Positions 63,903 through 64,000 of a stretch of 64,000 nucleotides of DNA are shown piece after piece (within the stretch, counting starts at the first letter, position 1; each line of letters opens with the position of its first letter). Both the position numbers and the translations under genes were made by a program. The notes under the pieces are model-generated. The model was not told the DNA's origin and ran no database searches. It was given only the letters and a program-made list of their open reading frames with translations. The DNA lies in the NCBI GenBank assembly GCA_947179485.1, contig OX359250.1, positions 36,858,783 through 36,922,782 of the forward strand. The letters are read 5' to 3'. The DNA comes from Allacma fusca (taxonomy: Eukaryota > Arthropoda > Collembola > Symphypleona > Sminthuridae).

Positions 63903-64000
63903 GTTTTTGAGTGACCCGAAGCCTCCACACCACATGTACCGGCTGGATATGTGTCTTTGGGTGGGAGCCCGCTGGTTTTTTTATATGTATATCTATAGAT

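Larger units (their letters stand above)
43504..64000 (+). other. Intron 2 (partial, more than 20.4 kb)
   Basis: Begins with GTAAGT. I searched by eye for a phase-1 acceptor followed by an open frame and found none convincing up to the window end. For example, the acceptors at 46963, 55558 and 62040 either hit a stop quickly in the required phase or open in the wrong phase. The longest open frame (44870-45385, 171 codons) is about what chance allows in this much DNA and starts in the wrong phase. The remainder is microsatellites, T-runs and TACATA-rich spacer. Confidence 0.6.

Noticed and set aside
1-64000. CRISPR arrays, bacterial operons, rRNA, retroelement reverse transcriptase or integrase frames
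   Set aside because: None seen. Tandem repeats are all simple-sequence arrays or short minisatellites without spacer structure, and no conserved enzyme motif appears in any open frame.

Overview
The window looks like a repeat-rich stretch of a metazoan nuclear genome and holds very little protein-coding sequence. It is AT-leaning and saturated with (CT)n, (GT)n and trinucleotide microsatellites and with TATG/TACA-rich spacer. It has no operons and no compact genes, and the one convincing gene is split by GT-AG introns of about 30 kb and more than 20 kb. The overall texture, together with the Asn/His-, Thr- and Ser-homopolymer protein, suggests an arthropod. A parasitic copepod such as a sea louse is my best guess, but that is an impression of style and not a demonstrated match.

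Layout. Positions 1-11.7 kb are intergenic or far-upstream sequence with microsatellites and one degenerate pogo/Tigger-like (Tc1/mariner superfamily) miniature element near 604-945. From about 11.87 to 12.58 kb the + strand switches from pyrimidine-rich to strikingly purine-rich, which I read as probable 5' untranslated sequence. A first coding exon follows at 12585-13452 (+). Intron 1 (13453-43377, 29.9 kb) contains only repeats and anonymous DNA as far as I can see. A second coding exon lies at 43378-43503 (+). It has a textbook acceptor and donor, and its phase matches exon 1 exactly (phase 1 at both ends). Intron 2 runs from 43504 past the end of the window; I could not find a third exon.

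The two exons together encode 331 residues plus a split codon. The product is a long, low-complexity, Cys-containing N-terminal region, then a cluster of Arg residues, then one hydrophobic segment (about residues 313-326), at which point the window's coding sequence stops. It is either a signal-anchor (type II) membrane protein with a large cytoplasmic N-terminus, or a secreted or type I receptor whose functional start is the internal Met of exon 2. The extracellular part, which would identify the family, lies outside the window, so no gene name is given.

The most striking global pattern is strand asymmetry. By eye, roughly fifty CT arrays and fifteen GA arrays lie on the + strand, with a similar excess of T-runs over A-runs. 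The bias follows the sense strand of the gene and is reversed only in the presumed 5' UTR. A weaker candidate exon on the minus strand (58394-58564) is also reported.
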